Assembly (NCBI GenBank): GCA_905181835.1
Contig: CAJIZF010000002.1
Location: 248,001 to 312,000 of the forward strand
Length of the DNA stretch: 64,000 nucleotides
Source: an uncultured Flavobacteriaceae bacterium
Lineage (GTDB): Bacteria; Bacteroidota; Bacteroidia; Flavobacteriales; Flavobacteriaceae
Direction of reading: 5' to 3'
The notes under the pieces are model-generated. The model saw only the letters and a list, made by a program, of their open reading frames with translations, was not told where the DNA came from and searched no databases. A program made the position numbers and the translations under genes. This document shows positions 1 through 10,200 of this stretch, piece after piece; position 1 is the first letter of the stretch; the number at the start of each line of letters is the position of its first letter.

Positions 1-795
1 TACCATTTCTTCACTCATAACAATTACAAAAGCGGCACCATCACTCATTTGAGATGAATTTCCAGCAGTAACACTTCCTCCAGCAGCAAATACAGGTCTT
101 AATTTTGCCAATGCTTCTATACTAGTTCCTTTTCTTGGACCTTCATCTTTAGTAACCGTATACGATTTTGTTGCTTTTTTCCCGTTTTCATCCAGATAGG
201 TTTGGTTAACAGAAATAGGAACTATTTGATCTTGAAATCGATTTTCTGATAGCGCCTTAAGGGCTTTCATGTGAGATTGATATGCGAATTTATCTTGGTC
301 TTCTCGTGAAATATTGAATTGATTCGCTACCGCTTCGGCAGTGTTTCCCATTCCCCAATAATAGTCTTCGTGACCTTCATTGACAATATCGTAGTTTAGT
401 TCTGGCTTAAAACCAGTCATTGGTACCGAACTCATACTTTCTGCCCCCCCAGCAATAATACAATCTGCCATTCCTGATTGAATTTTAGCAGTAGCTATTC
501 CAATAGTTTCAATACCAGACGAACAAAATCGATTGACGGTTACGCCTGGAACGTCTACTGTTTTTAATCCCATCAAAGAAATAAGTCTTGCCATATTTAA
601 TCCTTGAGAGCCCTCAGGCATTGCGTTTCCAACAATAACGTCATCAATTCTTGAGCTATCTAATTGAGGAATTTCATTCATCATGTATTGAATGGTTTCT
701 GCGGCTAATTCGTCGGTTCTTTTAAACCTAAAGACTCCTTTTGGTGCTTTACCAACAGCAGTTCGGTATGCTTTTACTATATATGCTTGTTTCAT
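1..795 (-). CDS. fadA: Acetyl-CoA acyltransferase (thiolase), C-terminus cut off by window edge
   Basis: Beta-oxidation thiolase that cleaves 3-ketoacyl-CoA with CoA to release acetyl-CoA. The visible 265 codons begin MKQAYIVKAYRTAVGKAPKG, a typical thiolase N-terminus. The nucleophilic cysteine lies in VNRFCSSGIE at about residue 90, followed by AGGAESMSSVPM. The end visible at the window edge reads SVTAGNSSQMSDGAA. The start ATG lies 3 bases after the stop of the upstream fadN-like gene, so the two are co-transcribed, probably translationally coupled, and make the last enzymes of the spiral together. The C-terminal third with the HGG/CGG catalytic motifs lies beyond base 1. Family assignment is certain; chain-length preference cannot be read. 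Confidence 0.95.
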   Translation of the reverse strand, partial: MKQAYIVKAYRTAVGKAPKGVFRFKRTDELAAETIQYMMNEIPQLDSSRIDDVIVGNAMPEGSQGLNMARLISLMGLKTVDVPGVTVNRFCSSGIETIGIATAKIQSGMADCIIAGGAESMSSVPMTGFKPELNYDIVNEGHEDYYWGMGNTAEAVANQFNISREDQDKFAYQSHMKALKALSENRFQDQIVPISVNQTYLDENGKKATKSYTVTKDEGPRKGTSIEALAKLRPVFAAGGSVTAGNSSQMSDGAAFVIVMSEEMV

Positions 796-798
796 TTT

Positions 799-3207
799 TT
801 AATTTCTTAAAGGTTTTCCAGTTTTTAACATATGTTCAATTCGTTCTAAAGTCTTACGCTCTGAACATAGACTTAAAAATGCTTCTCTTTCTATATCTAA
901 TAGATATTGTTCGGTAACAAGTGTAGGTTCCGATAAATCACCTCCTGCCATCACGTAGGCTAATTTATTTGCAATTTTTTGATCATGTTCACTAATAAAG
1001 TTAGATGCTTCCATAGAATCTGTTCCAACTAAAAACATCCCTAAAGCTTGCTTACCTAATACTTTTACATCTTTCCTTTTTACAGGTTTGGTATAGCCTA
1101 GGTCGGCCATTGATTTAGCAACAGCTTTTGCAACAGCTATTTGCCGGTCTTTGTTAACTACAACGATGTCTTTTCCTTTTTCAAGAATTCCTAAATCATA
1201 GGCTTCATGTGCAGAGGTAGATACCTTTGCCATCCCTATCGTTAAAAAATATTCTTGAAGTACATTTAATTCTACATCATTTTTGTGAAATAAATCGCTG
1301 GCTCTCAATGCCATTTCTTTGGAGCCACCACCACCCGGAATGACACCAACACCAAATTCTACTAGACCAATATAACTTTCTGCAGCTGCTACCACACGAT
1401 CTGCGTGAAGCGTCATCTCACAACCGCCACCTAGAGTCATTCCCTGTGGGGCAACAACCGTTGGAATCGATGAGTATCGCAATCGCATTACCGTATCTTG
1501 AAAATATTTAATGGCCATATTTAATTCGTCATATTCTTGTTCGACAGCCATCATAAAAATCATTCCAATATTGGCACCAACAGAGAAATTTGCACCTTGA
1601 TTTCCAACGACTAGTCCTGAAAAGTCTTTCTCTGCAATGTCGATCGCTTTGTTTAGTCCTGCCAGTACATCGCCGCCAATAGTATTCATTTTACTTTGAA
1701 ATTCAACATTTAAGATACCTTCTCCTAAATCTTCAACAACGCAGCCACTATTTTTAAATACCTCCTTAGATTTTCTGATGTTATTAAGAATAATAAAAGA
1801 ATCTTGACCAGGGACTTTGATATGTTTTTTTTGTATTATATCGTAATAGTAAGTCGCCCCATTTTTGATGATATAAAATGATTTTATTCCAGAAGCTAGC
1901 ATATCAGCTACCCACGTAGCAGGTTCTTTTCCAACTTCTTTCATTAATTCAATTCCTTTTTCAACTCCTATAGCATCCCAAATTTCGTAAGGACCGTTTT
2001 CCCAACCAAAACCAGCTTTCATAGCATCGTCAATTTTATAAAACTCCTCTGAAATTTCAGGAATTCGTTTGGAAACATAGGCAAACATTAGAGCAAAACT
2101 TTTTCGATAAAATTCGCCTGCTTTGTCCTTTCCGGCGATTAAAATTTTAAAACGATCAATTACCAGGTCAACACTCTTGGTTAATTCAAGAGTAGGAAAA
2201 TTTGCTTTTTTTCCTTTGCGATATTCTAAAGTTTCAAGGTCTAAACCAAGAATCGTGTTTTTACCATTTTCTCCTTTTACTTTTTTGTAAAACCCTTGAC
2301 CAGATTTACTTCCTAACCAATTGTTTTCCATTAGTGTGTTGATAAACTTTGGAAGTTTAAATACTTCAAGTTCTTCATCTTCTGGACAATTTTCGAAGAT
2401 ACCATTTGCTACATGAACTAGGGTATCTAATCCAACAACGTCAACTGTGCGGAATGTTGCAGATTTTGGTCTTCCTATTACGGGTCCCGTTAATTTATCT
2501 ACTTCTTCAATAGTCAAGCCCATTTCTTTCACTAAATGAAAAAGACTTTGTATGCCATAAATACCGATACGATTTCCAATGAATGCGGGAGTGTCTTTAG
2601 CAAGAACAGTTGTTTTTCCTAGATATTTTTCACCATAATTATTTAAAAAGTTTAATACCTCTGTTGAGGTATTTGGACCTGGAATAATCTCAAACAGTTT
2701 CAAATATCGAGGTGGGTTGAAAAAGTGTGTTCCACAGAAATTTTCCTGAAAATCACTGCTTCTGCCTTCATTCATGAATTTGATGGGTATCCCTGATGTA
2801 TTAGTTGTGATTAAAGTACCAGGAGTTCTATATTTTTCTAATTTTTCAAAAACCTGCTTTTTTATATCCAATCGTTCTACAACAACTTCGATAATCCAGT
2901 CTACCGATGCTACTTTTTCGATATCGTCTTCTAAATTACCGGTAGTGATCCTGCTTGCGAACTTTTTATGGTATAGGGGTGCTGGTTTTGACTTGATAGA
3001 TGTAGCTAATGCATCATTTACGAGTCGGTTTCTGACCACTTTGTCTTGGAGTGTAAGTCCTTTTGCTTCTTCTTTTTCAGTAAGTGAGAAAGGAACGATG
3101 TCCAGTAATAAAACTTCTACTCCAATATTTGCGAAATGGCATGCTATGCCGCTTCCCATAATTCCAGAACCGATAACGGCTACTTTATTAATTCTTCTTT
3201 TAGACAT
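799..3207 (-). CDS. fadN: 3-hydroxyacyl-CoA dehydrogenase / enoyl-CoA hydratase fusion (FadN type)
   Basis: Bifunctional beta-oxidation enzyme of 802 residues that hydrates enoyl-CoA and oxidises 3-hydroxyacyl-CoA with NAD. The dehydrogenase comes first, as in Bacillus FadN and unlike E. coli FadB. The NAD-binding loop GSGIMGSGIACHFANIG is at residues 12-28 and the catalytic histidine is in GTHFFNPPRY near residue 160. The 3HCDH C-terminal domain reaches about residue 430. The hydratase/isomerase domain occupies about 490-690, with its oxyanion/glutamate region in TLGGGCEMT and GLVEFGVGVIPGGGG; both glutamates expected of a hydratase are present. It sits 18 bases after the MarR gene and 3 bases before fadA, forming one operon. 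The symbol is by domain-order similarity. Confidence 0.93.
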   Translation of the reverse strand: MSKRRINKVAVIGSGIMGSGIACHFANIGVEVLLLDIVPFSLTEKEEAKGLTLQDKVVRNRLVNDALATSIKSKPAPLYHKKFASRITTGNLEDDIEKVASVDWIIEVVVERLDIKKQVFEKLEKYRTPGTLITTNTSGIPIKFMNEGRSSDFQENFCGTHFFNPPRYLKLFEIIPGPNTSTEVLNFLNNYGEKYLGKTTVLAKDTPAFIGNRIGIYGIQSLFHLVKEMGLTIEEVDKLTGPVIGRPKSATFRTVDVVGLDTLVHVANGIFENCPEDEELEVFKLPKFINTLMENNWLGSKSGQGFYKKVKGENGKNTILGLDLETLEYRKGKKANFPTLELTKSVDLVIDRFKILIAGKDKAGEFYRKSFALMFAYVSKRIPEISEEFYKIDDAMKAGFGWENGPYEIWDAIGVEKGIELMKEVGKEPATWVADMLASGIKSFYIIKNGATYYYDIIQKKHIKVPGQDSFIILNNIRKSKEVFKNSGCVVEDLGEGILNVEFQSKMNTIGGDVLAGLNKAIDIAEKDFSGLVVGNQGANFSVGANIGMIFMMAVEQEYDELNMAIKYFQDTVMRLRYSSIPTVVAPQGMTLGGGCEMTLHADRVVAAAESYIGLVEFGVGVIPGGGGSKEMALRASDLFHKNDVELNVLQEYFLTIGMAKVSTSAHEAYDLGILEKGKDIVVVNKDRQIAVAKAVAKSMADLGYTKPVKRKDVKVLGKQALGMFLVGTDSMEASNFISEHDQKIANKLAYVMAGGDLSEPTLVTEQYLLDIEREAFLSLCSERKTLERIEHMLKTGKPLRN

Positions 3208-3225
3208 ATGATAATCTATTTTAAC

Positions 3226-3660
3226 TTATAGGTATATTTTTTTAGAATTTATTAATTCTAAAATCGTGTTAGTTACTTTTTTAAAGGCTTTTAAATCTTC
3301 TGGTGATACAGCTTTGTTAACCGCTTCGTCAAACCCAATCACCACTTTTTTTGAAAAATCTCTCATTTCGACTCCAAATGGCGTTAAATGAATTAAAACT
3401 CCTCTGCCGTCGAGTGGATTGGGTTTACGATGGATAAGTCCTTTTTCTTCCATAGCCTTTAATGTTCGGGAAAGACTGGTAGCTTCAATTCCCATTTTAG
3501 GACCCAAAGAGGTAGAAGGAGTTCCTTCCTCTGGATCAATACTTATTAATGCAAATCCGGTGGCCATGGTACTTCCTTTTTTTCCAGCTTCTTCATTATA
3601 CATTTTGGTTACACCCATCCAAGTAGATCTTAGGAGATAATCTATTGTTTTTTCTTTCAT
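3226..3660 (-). CDS. MarR-family transcriptional regulator of the beta-oxidation operon
   Basis: A 144-residue winged-helix regulator, normal length for MarR. The recognition helix and wing are visible as SLSRTLKAMEEKGLIHRK followed by DGRGVLIHLTPFG, the classic MarR beta-wing. It is the first gene of an operon with fadN and fadA, so it most likely senses an acyl-CoA or fatty-acid ligand and represses its own operon; the ligand is inferred, not visible. A perfect 20-bp palindrome at 3681-3700, 21 bases upstream of its start, is a strong operator candidate. A -7 box at 3665-3672 leaves almost no 5' leader. Confidence 0.92.
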   Translation of the reverse strand: MKEKTIDYLLRSTWMGVTKMYNEEAGKKGSTMATGFALISIDPEEGTPSTSLGPKMGIEATSLSRTLKAMEEKGLIHRKPNPLDGRGVLIHLTPFGVEMRDFSKKVVIGFDEAVNKAVSPEDLKAFKKVTNTILELINSKKIYL

Positions 3661-3664
3661 AAGT

Positions 3665-3672
3665 CAAAAGTA
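3665..3672 (-). promoter_or_regulatory. Candidate -7 promoter box of the marR-fadN-fadA operon
   Basis: On the minus strand the sequence TACTTTTG matches the Bacteroidetes -7 consensus TAnnTTTG. It ends five bases before the marR ATG, so the transcript would start at or next to the start codon. The expected -33 zone falls inside the palindrome at 3681-3700, so a bound repressor would block polymerase. Confidence 0.5.
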
Positions 3673-3680
3673 CAAACAAA

Positions 3681-3700
3681 ATACTATGCACGCATAGTAT
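3681..3700. promoter_or_regulatory. Perfect 20-bp palindrome, probable MarR operator
   Basis: ATACTATGC-AC-GCATAGTAT is a 9-2-9 perfect inverted repeat. It lies between marR (start 3660, minus) and the plus-strand gene at 3743, and overlaps the predicted -33 region of the marR promoter. Dyad length, symmetry and position fit a MarR-family dimer site. Confidence 0.75.
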
Positions 3701-3742
3701 TTTATGTTTATTTTTATTTTTTTATATTTAAAAAAAAAATGG

Positions 3743-4171
3743 ATGGTGAAACGAATACTAAAAAATATTTTTGCTGTTATACTTGGCTGGATTATTGGGA
3801 GTTTATTAAATATGGGACTGGTTGAACTTGGAAATTTAGTATTTCCAATTAAAGGTGTAAACAGGAATAGCATGGAGGAATTAGCAATAGTGATCCCTAC
3901 ATTAAATGCTTCATATTTTATATTTCCATTTTTGGCTCACGCATTGGGAACTTTTTTAGGAGCTTTTATAGCATGGAATATTGCATCGAGTCATAAAATG
4001 AGAATAGCGATGACCATAGGAGGCTTATTTTTATTAGGTGGTTTTGCAGTTAATTATCTATTGCCTGGCCCAAAATGGTTTACAATTTTAGACCTCACAC
4101 TATCTTATTTGCCTATGGCATATTTTGGAGGTTTTTTAGCTTCTTTTTATTCAAAGAAAGTAATGAAATGA
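3743..4171 (+). CDS. Small multi-pass membrane protein of unknown function
   Basis: A 142-residue hydrophobic protein that I do not recognise at gene level. Four membrane segments are visible: about residues 7-25, 50-75, 82-100 and 115-135. The loops are short and the C-terminus basic (YSKKVMK). I chose the ATG at 3743 (MVKRILKNIF) because the upstream in-frame ATG at 3704 adds 13 mostly hydrophobic residues read from the A/T-rich promoter region. It is transcribed away from marR, sharing the intergenic region with the palindrome at 3681-3700, so it could fall under the same regulator. Confidence 0.7.
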   Translation: MVKRILKNIFAVILGWIIGSLLNMGLVELGNLVFPIKGVNRNSMEELAIVIPTLNASYFIFPFLAHALGTFLGAFIAWNIASSHKMRIAMTIGGLFLLGGFAVNYLLPGPKWFTILDLTLSYLPMAYFGGFLASFYSKKVMK

Positions 4172-4202
4172 TTATCTAATCCAAATAAATAAATATAAAA
4201 AT

Positions 4203-4439
4203 ATGTCTAATAAAATAAAATTTCTATGGGATTTTAGGGGGCCAAATTCATTAAAAATTGCTGAACATCATTGTGTTCATTTAAGAGAGTACGCTACTAA
4301 AGAAAAACTTGACTATCATCAAATTGAAAAACAAATAATTTCTGAAATGTATACCATAGCTTATTTGATTATTGATAAAAAAGACATGGATCTTCACCGG
4401 AAATTACTACAGCCACATCGAGGTCAAATCGTAAAATAG
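4203..4439 (+). CDS. Conserved small hypothetical protein
   Basis: A 78-residue soluble protein beginning MSNKIKFLWDFRGPNSLKIA. It has no signal peptide or membrane segment. The His-rich stretch AEHHCVHLREY and the C-terminal LHRKLLQPHRGQ are striking and could bind metal, but this is only inference. It lies 31 bases after the membrane protein gene and 34 before the methyltransferase, so it may be in one transcript with them. The sequence looks like a real conserved protein rather than a chance frame; function unknown. Confidence 0.65.
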   Translation: MSNKIKFLWDFRGPNSLKIAEHHCVHLREYATKEKLDYHQIEKQIISEMYTIAYLIIDKKDMDLHRKLLQPHRGQIVK

Positions 4440-4473
4440 CAGAAAATCTAATTTAAAATATAGAAGTGGATTT

Positions 4474-5136
4474 ATGTGTCACAAAAAAATAAAGACACCC
4501 TGGGCAACAAGAGCTGCTATGGAACAAGTTTATGATTTAAATTTATGGGGAGCTAATAAAACGAAATTTTATTCTGGTGAAGGTTCTCATCATTCAAACT
4601 ATGTTGAGCCCTATATAACTGTTGTTTCTTCATTTTTATCGTCGTTTTCAATTCCACCTGTAGTTTGTGACTTGGGTTGTGGTGATTTTAATATTGGAAG
4701 ACAGTTAGTAAAATACTCTAATAACTATATCGGGGTAGATATAGTAAATGATCTGATCCTACACAATAAAAAAATATTTAATCAAAAACAGCTAGAATTT
4801 AAATGTTTAGATCTTGCTAAAGATTCTATTCCCGCTGGAGATTGTGCAATTATCAGACAAGTTTTTCAACATTTGTCCAATGACGAGGTACAGCAAATAT
4901 TGAACAAACTGTATCAATTTAAATTTGTAATTATTACAGAACACATACCAAAACATAATTTTATTCCAAATATTGACATCATTTCAGGTCAAGGAATTCG
5001 CTTAAAGAAGAATAGCGGTTTGGATGTTACATCAGCGCCTTTTAATTTTAAAGCAATTGACAAAAAGCAGCTATTGAAATTAAATGTTAACAGTAAAGAT
5101 CAGTTGATAGTTACGACACTTTATCAAATGTTTTGA
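4474..5136 (+). CDS. Class I SAM-dependent methyltransferase
   Basis: A 220-residue soluble Rossmann-fold methyltransferase. Motif I is VVCDLGCGDFNIGRQL at about residues 66-82. The acidic residue that binds the SAM ribose is in YIGVDIVND, and motif IV is replaced by DCAIIRQVFQHLSNDEV, typical of small-molecule or sugar methyltransferases. The substrate cannot be inferred. The N-terminus (AAMEQVYDLNLWGANKTKFYS) resembles a lid region. It is the last of three co-oriented genes and is followed by a strong terminator hairpin. Confidence 0.85.
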   Translation: MCHKKIKTPWATRAAMEQVYDLNLWGANKTKFYSGEGSHHSNYVEPYITVVSSFLSSFSIPPVVCDLGCGDFNIGRQLVKYSNNYIGVDIVNDLILHNKKIFNQKQLEFKCLDLAKDSIPAGDCAIIRQVFQHLSNDEVQQILNKLYQFKFVIITEHIPKHNFIPNIDIISGQGIRLKKNSGLDVTSAPFNFKAIDKKQLLKLNVNSKDQLIVTTLYQMF

Positions 5137-5156
5137 TCTGATTTTTTTAACCAAAA

Positions 5157-5186
5157 AAAAAGCTATTATTAGTATAATAGCTTTTT
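5157..5186 (+). terminator. Intrinsic terminator after the methyltransferase gene
   Basis: A 12-13 bp stem (AAAAGCTATTAT / ATAATAGCTTTT) with the four-base loop TAGT. The A-rich left arm and T-rich right arm would let it act in both directions, closing the plus-strand genes and the minus-strand acyl-CoA ligase gene that ends at 5344. Confidence 0.8.
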
Positions 5187-5343
5187 AAATAACCAATTTG
5201 GAATACAGATTTTCTTTTTCATAGCAAAAATCTCCCCTTTGCATATAAAACAACCATTAAATAAAATACCCTACTTTTTAATTAATATTATTTAAAATAT
5301 TAAATTTAGTGAGCAAAATATTTATATTTAAAAATAATTTTAT

Positions 5344-7125
5344 TTATGAATTATGGCTATAAATACGACTGTAGAGTTTTGCGTATTTTTCTTTAATGAC
5401 CTTTCTTTTTAATTTCATAGTAGGAGTAAGGTGGCCTGATTCTATACTCCAAATATCAGGAGTTAATTCAAATTTTTTAACTTTTTCCCAATTACCAAAT
5501 TGCTTGTTATGATTATCTATTTCTTTCTGAATTCTATCAAGTAATCTTGGATTTTTAATAATTTCTTCTGCACTAGTTCCGATTTCAAAACCTTTTCTTT
5601 TAGCCCAATCCTTCACAAAATCAAAATTTAGTTGGATGAAAGCTGCCGGCATTTTTTCTCCATCTCCGATAACCATAATTTGTTCTATAAAAAATGATTC
5701 TTTCATTGCATTTTCAACTACTTGTGGTGCTACATATTTTCCTCCACTGGTTTTAAACATTTCTTTTTTTCTATCGGTTATTTTCAAAAAACCGTCTTGA
5801 TCTATTTCACCTATATCACCAGTATGGAAAAAATCATTTTTAATAACTTTATTGGTCAATTCTTCTTCTTTATAATAGCCCATCATAACTTGTGGTCCCT
5901 TAACTAAAATTTCACCATCAGCAGCTATTTTGACTTCCGTATCTTTAATGATCTTTCCAACACTACCAATTCTAAAGTGTTTATTTCGCATGTCGTTTAC
6001 AGAGACCACAGGAGACGTTTCTGTTAAGCCATAACCTTCCATAATAGGAATACCTGCAGCATTAAAAACTTTCGCAAGTCTAGTTTGAAGTGCTGCACTA
6101 CCGGATGCTACAACTTCTAGTTCACCTCCAAGGGCTGCTCTCCATTTACTAAAAATTAATTTTCTAGCAATTTTTAATTGAAATTCATACCACCATCCGT
6201 TCTCTCCATAGGGTTTATAATTTAATCCCAATTCAATGGCCCAAAAAAATAATTTCTTCTTAATTCCTTTTAAATCAGCTCCTTTTGCATAGATTTTATC
6301 ATAAATTTTTTCTAATAATCTAGGAACGGCTGTCATCACCTGAGGCTTGATCTCTTGAAGATTATCACTAATTGTTTCCAATGATTCAGCAAAATGAATA
6401 CTTACCCCACAATATTGATACATATACAAGAGCATTCGTTCATAGATATGACAAACTGGTAAAAAACTTAATGCTTTAGATTTTCCCAATTCAAAGGGAA
6501 TTCTGTGGGTACTATTAATAGCGTTACTAACTATGTTTTTATGTGATAGCATAACACCTTTAGGTTTTCCTGTTGTACCAGAAGTGTATATGATAGTGGC
6601 TAAATCAAGCTCTTTAATATTGTTTTTTCTTTTTTCTACTTCATCCTGATAGCTTTCGTCTTTTCCTAGTGCTAATAATTTTTCCCAATGATTACATCCA
6701 GCTATAGTATCGAATGAATAAACTCCTTTTAAACTTGGAACTTGATCTTTAATATTGTTTATTTTTTCTAAAACAAACTCGCAGGAAACAAAGCAATAAA
6801 CACTCTGACTGTGATTTAATATATATGCGTAATCCTCTTGTGATATGGTTGGATATATTGGTACGTCTTGAGCTCCAGTTTGTAAAATACCAATATCACA
6901 AATATTCCATTCCGTTCTGTTGGTCATGGAGATGATTGCAACTTTATCATTAGGTTGAACTCCAAGTTGTATCAATCCTCTACTTATTGCATTAGCTTTG
7001 TCTATGTATTCTTGAGTAGATGTGGCAATCCATTTTCCTTCCTTTTTAGAAACTAAAGATTTTTCTAAATTATAATTTTCAAGCTGATAATAGGGAAAGT
7101 CAAAAAGACGCTTAATGCTGCTCAT
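5344..7125 (-). CDS. Long-chain fatty-acid--CoA ligase (AMP-forming)
   Basis: A 593-residue adenylate-forming enzyme that activates fatty acids to acyl-CoA, feeding the nearby beta-oxidation genes. The P-loop-like AMP motif TIIYTSGTTGKPKGVMLSH is at about residues 178-196. YGLTETSPV is at about 364, HTGDIGEIDQDGFLKITDR at about 435-455, and the C-terminal lysine region KMFKTSGGKYVAP-type motif follows. Its length and an N-terminus without a signal peptide fit the cytosolic/peripheral FAA1/FadD15-like group common in Bacteroidetes. It is a single-gene unit with its own upstream gap; no operator like that of marR was seen. Confidence 0.92.
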   Translation of the reverse strand: MSSIKRLFDFPYYQLENYNLEKSLVSKKEGKWIATSTQEYIDKANAISRGLIQLGVQPNDKVAIISMTNRTEWNICDIGILQTGAQDVPIYPTISQEDYAYILNHSQSVYCFVSCEFVLEKINNIKDQVPSLKGVYSFDTIAGCNHWEKLLALGKDESYQDEVEKRKNNIKELDLATIIYTSGTTGKPKGVMLSHKNIVSNAINSTHRIPFELGKSKALSFLPVCHIYERMLLYMYQYCGVSIHFAESLETISDNLQEIKPQVMTAVPRLLEKIYDKIYAKGADLKGIKKKLFFWAIELGLNYKPYGENGWWYEFQLKIARKLIFSKWRAALGGELEVVASGSAALQTRLAKVFNAAGIPIMEGYGLTETSPVVSVNDMRNKHFRIGSVGKIIKDTEVKIAADGEILVKGPQVMMGYYKEEELTNKVIKNDFFHTGDIGEIDQDGFLKITDRKKEMFKTSGGKYVAPQVVENAMKESFFIEQIMVIGDGEKMPAAFIQLNFDFVKDWAKRKGFEIGTSAEEIIKNPRLLDRIQKEIDNHNKQFGNWEKVKKFELTPDIWSIESGHLTPTMKLKRKVIKEKYAKLYSRIYSHNS

Positions 7126-7236
7126 ATAAATGAAGTTTAATTATAAACTGCAAAGTATGAAAATTATTCAGATTTTTGAAATAAAAATAGAAGTTCAAAA
7201 TTGCTCAGCTATGATAGAGTAATTTTTAAAGTATAT

Positions 7237-10200
7237 TTAATTTTTGTTTTCCAACCATTTTCTCGCGTTTATAAAAGCCTCTAACCAGGGCGTTACCTCA
7301 TCTTTTCTATTTTTTGGATAATGAGCCCAGTTCCATGAAAAAGTTGATCGTTCCAGGTGTGGCATCATCACCAAATGTCTTCCAGTGCTATCCGCTAACA
7401 TTGCGGTATTAAAATCACTTCCATTTGGATTGGACGGAAAGCCATCGTAACTATATTTTCCTACAATATTGTAATGGGTTTCTGGCTTAGGAAAACTAAA
7501 TTTCCCTTCTCCGTGGGCTGCCCAAATTCCAAGATTTGTTCCGGCTAAAGAAGATAACATGATCGAATTGTTGTTTTTAATTTCTACAGAAGTAAATGAA
7601 CACTCAAACTTACCTGAATCATTGTGTAGCATTTTAGGCTTTTCTTTATGCTCTGGATTTAATAGTCCCAATTCAACGAATAATTGGCATCCATTACATA
7701 CTCCTAGAGATAAGGTGTCCTCTTTGGCAAAAAAGTTTTTTAGTGCATTTTTTGCTTTTTTATTATATAAGAAAGCTCCTGCCCATCCTTTTGCTGATCC
7801 TAAAACATCTGAATTAGAAAAACCACCTACGGCTGCAATAAATTTAATATCTTCTAGAGTTTCTCTACCTTCTATTAAATCTGTCATATGTACATCTTTA
7901 ACATCAAAACCTGCCAAATACATTGCATTTGCCATTTCGCGTTCAGAATTTGACCCTTTTTCTCTAATGATTGCTGCTTTTGGTCTTCTATAATTTTTGT
8001 CAAATACGGGAAGTTTTCCAGTAAAATGATCTGGAAATTTAAAGTTTAGTGGTTGCCTCGTATAATTATCAAAACGCTCTTTTGCTTTTACTTCACCACT
8101 TTGTTTTTGATCTAAAAAGTAGGAGGTTTCAAACCAAACTTTTCTCATTTCAGGAATGCTAAGTTCTAAATTTTGGTCTGTGTGTTTAATTTGAAGCGAT
8201 TCTGTTTCAGTAACAGTTCCAATTTTAATAAAATCAATGTTGTTATTAGCAAGGGTTTCTTCAATTATTGAATCTTTTTTTCCTTGAAAAACAATTCCGT
8301 TATTTTCTGAAAATAAAATTTTAATTAAATCTTCTTCTCCTAAATCTGTTAAATTTAATTTTGCTCCTAAATTTATGTCAGCAAAACACATTTCAAGAAG
8401 CGTTGTAATTAAACCTCCAGAGGCAACATCGTGTCCTGCGAGTATCTGATTGTCTGATATTAATTTTTGAATACTATTAAAAACAGTAGACAAATAAGAA
8501 GCATCTTTAATCGTTGGTGCTTCATTGCCTATAGAAGCTAGTGTTTGTGCAAAAGAGGATCCCCCTAATTTAAAGTCATCTTTGGATATATTAATATAAT
8601 AAATACTATCACCATTTTTTTGAAGTACAGGTTCTACCACTTTTTTTACGTCGTTGCAATGCCCTGCAGCAGAAATGATTACTGTGCCTGGTGAAATGAC
8701 TTCTTCATCCTTATACTTTTGTTTCATCGAAAGAGAATCCTTTCCGGTAGGAACATTAATTCCTAACGAAATAGCAAACTCTGAAATTCCTTCTACAGCT
8801 TTATACAATCGGGCATCTTCACCTTCATTGTTACAAGGCCACATCCAATTTGCTGAAAGTGAAACACTTTTTAATCCTTCCTCTAAAGGTGCCCAAATAA
8901 TATTAGTTAAGGCTTCGGCAATCGAATTTCGTGATCCAGCGACTGGATCTATCAATGCAGAAATAGGGCTGTGCCCAATGGAAGTAGCAACACCTTCTTT
9001 CCCTTGATAATCTAGCGCCATAACCCCACAGTTATTTAGGGGTATTTGTAATGGACCTACACATTGTTGTTTCGCAACTTTACCAGTAACACATCGATCA
9101 ACTTTATTGGTTAGCCAATCTTTACTAGCAACAGACTCTAGCGAAAGTATATTTAATAAATATTCTTTTATTTTGGATGGAGAATAAACAAGGCTATCAT
9201 AAACACGTTCAATGGTCACATCGTTCATGATGGTCTTTGGGGAACTACCAAACATATCCTCTAAATCAAAATCCATTGGTTTTTCTCCTGTTTTTTTGCT
9301 TTCGAATTTAAACTTGTGGTCGTTAGTAACCTCCCCAACTTCATAAAATGGTGAGCGTTCTCTTTTAGCAATTCGTTTTAATTTATCAATGTCTTTTTCT
9401 CCAATTACCAATCCCATTCTTTCTTGAGACTCATTACCAATAATTTCTTTAGCAGAAAGGGTAGGGTCACCAACTGGTAATTTATCCAAATCGATACTTC
9501 CACCTGTTTCTTCTACTAATTCACTTAAACAATTTAGATGTCCTCCAGCTCCATGATCGTGAATAGATACAATAGTATTGGTGTCGCTTTCTACCATACC
9601 ACGTATAGCATTGGCTGCTCTTTTTTGCATTTCAGGGTTGGAACGTTGAATAGCATTGAGCTCTATTCCACTTGAAAATTCACCGGTATCTGCTGAGGAT
9701 ACTGCTGCTCCACCCATACCTATTCTATAATTTTCGCCTCCTAAAATTACTATTTTATCATTTTTTTTAGGGGTATCTTTAAGTGCTTGATTAAATTTTC
9801 CGTAGCCGATCCCACCTGCTTGCATAATTACCTTATCGTACGCTAATTTTCTATTTTTAGTTTCATTTTCAAATGTTAAAACTGACCCTGTAATAAGTGG
9901 TTGTCCAAATTTATTTCCAAAATCAGAAGCTCCATTACTTGCTTTTATTAATATATCTATGGGGGTTTGGTAGAGCCATTTTCTTTCCTTCACAGCGTTT
10001 TCCCATAAACGATTTTCTTTAAGTCTTGAGTAAGATGTCATATAAACCGCAGTACCTGCAAGTGGTAGTGATCCTTTTCCTCCAGCTAAACGATCTCTTA
10101 TTTCCCCACCACTACCTGTAGCAGCCCCATTAAATGGTTCAACAGTAGTAGGAAAGTTGTGAGTTTCAGCTTTTAAAGAAATAACACTTTTAAAACTTTT

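Noticed and set aside
2774..3211. A 145-codon plus-strand frame opposite the fadN-like gene
   Set aside because: It is antisense to a well-supported enzyme with all motifs, and its own product has no recognisable domain.
3704..3742. Longer start of the membrane protein gene (13 extra residues)
   Set aside because: The added residues come from the A/T-rich promoter side, and MVKRILKNIF at 3743 is a natural start.
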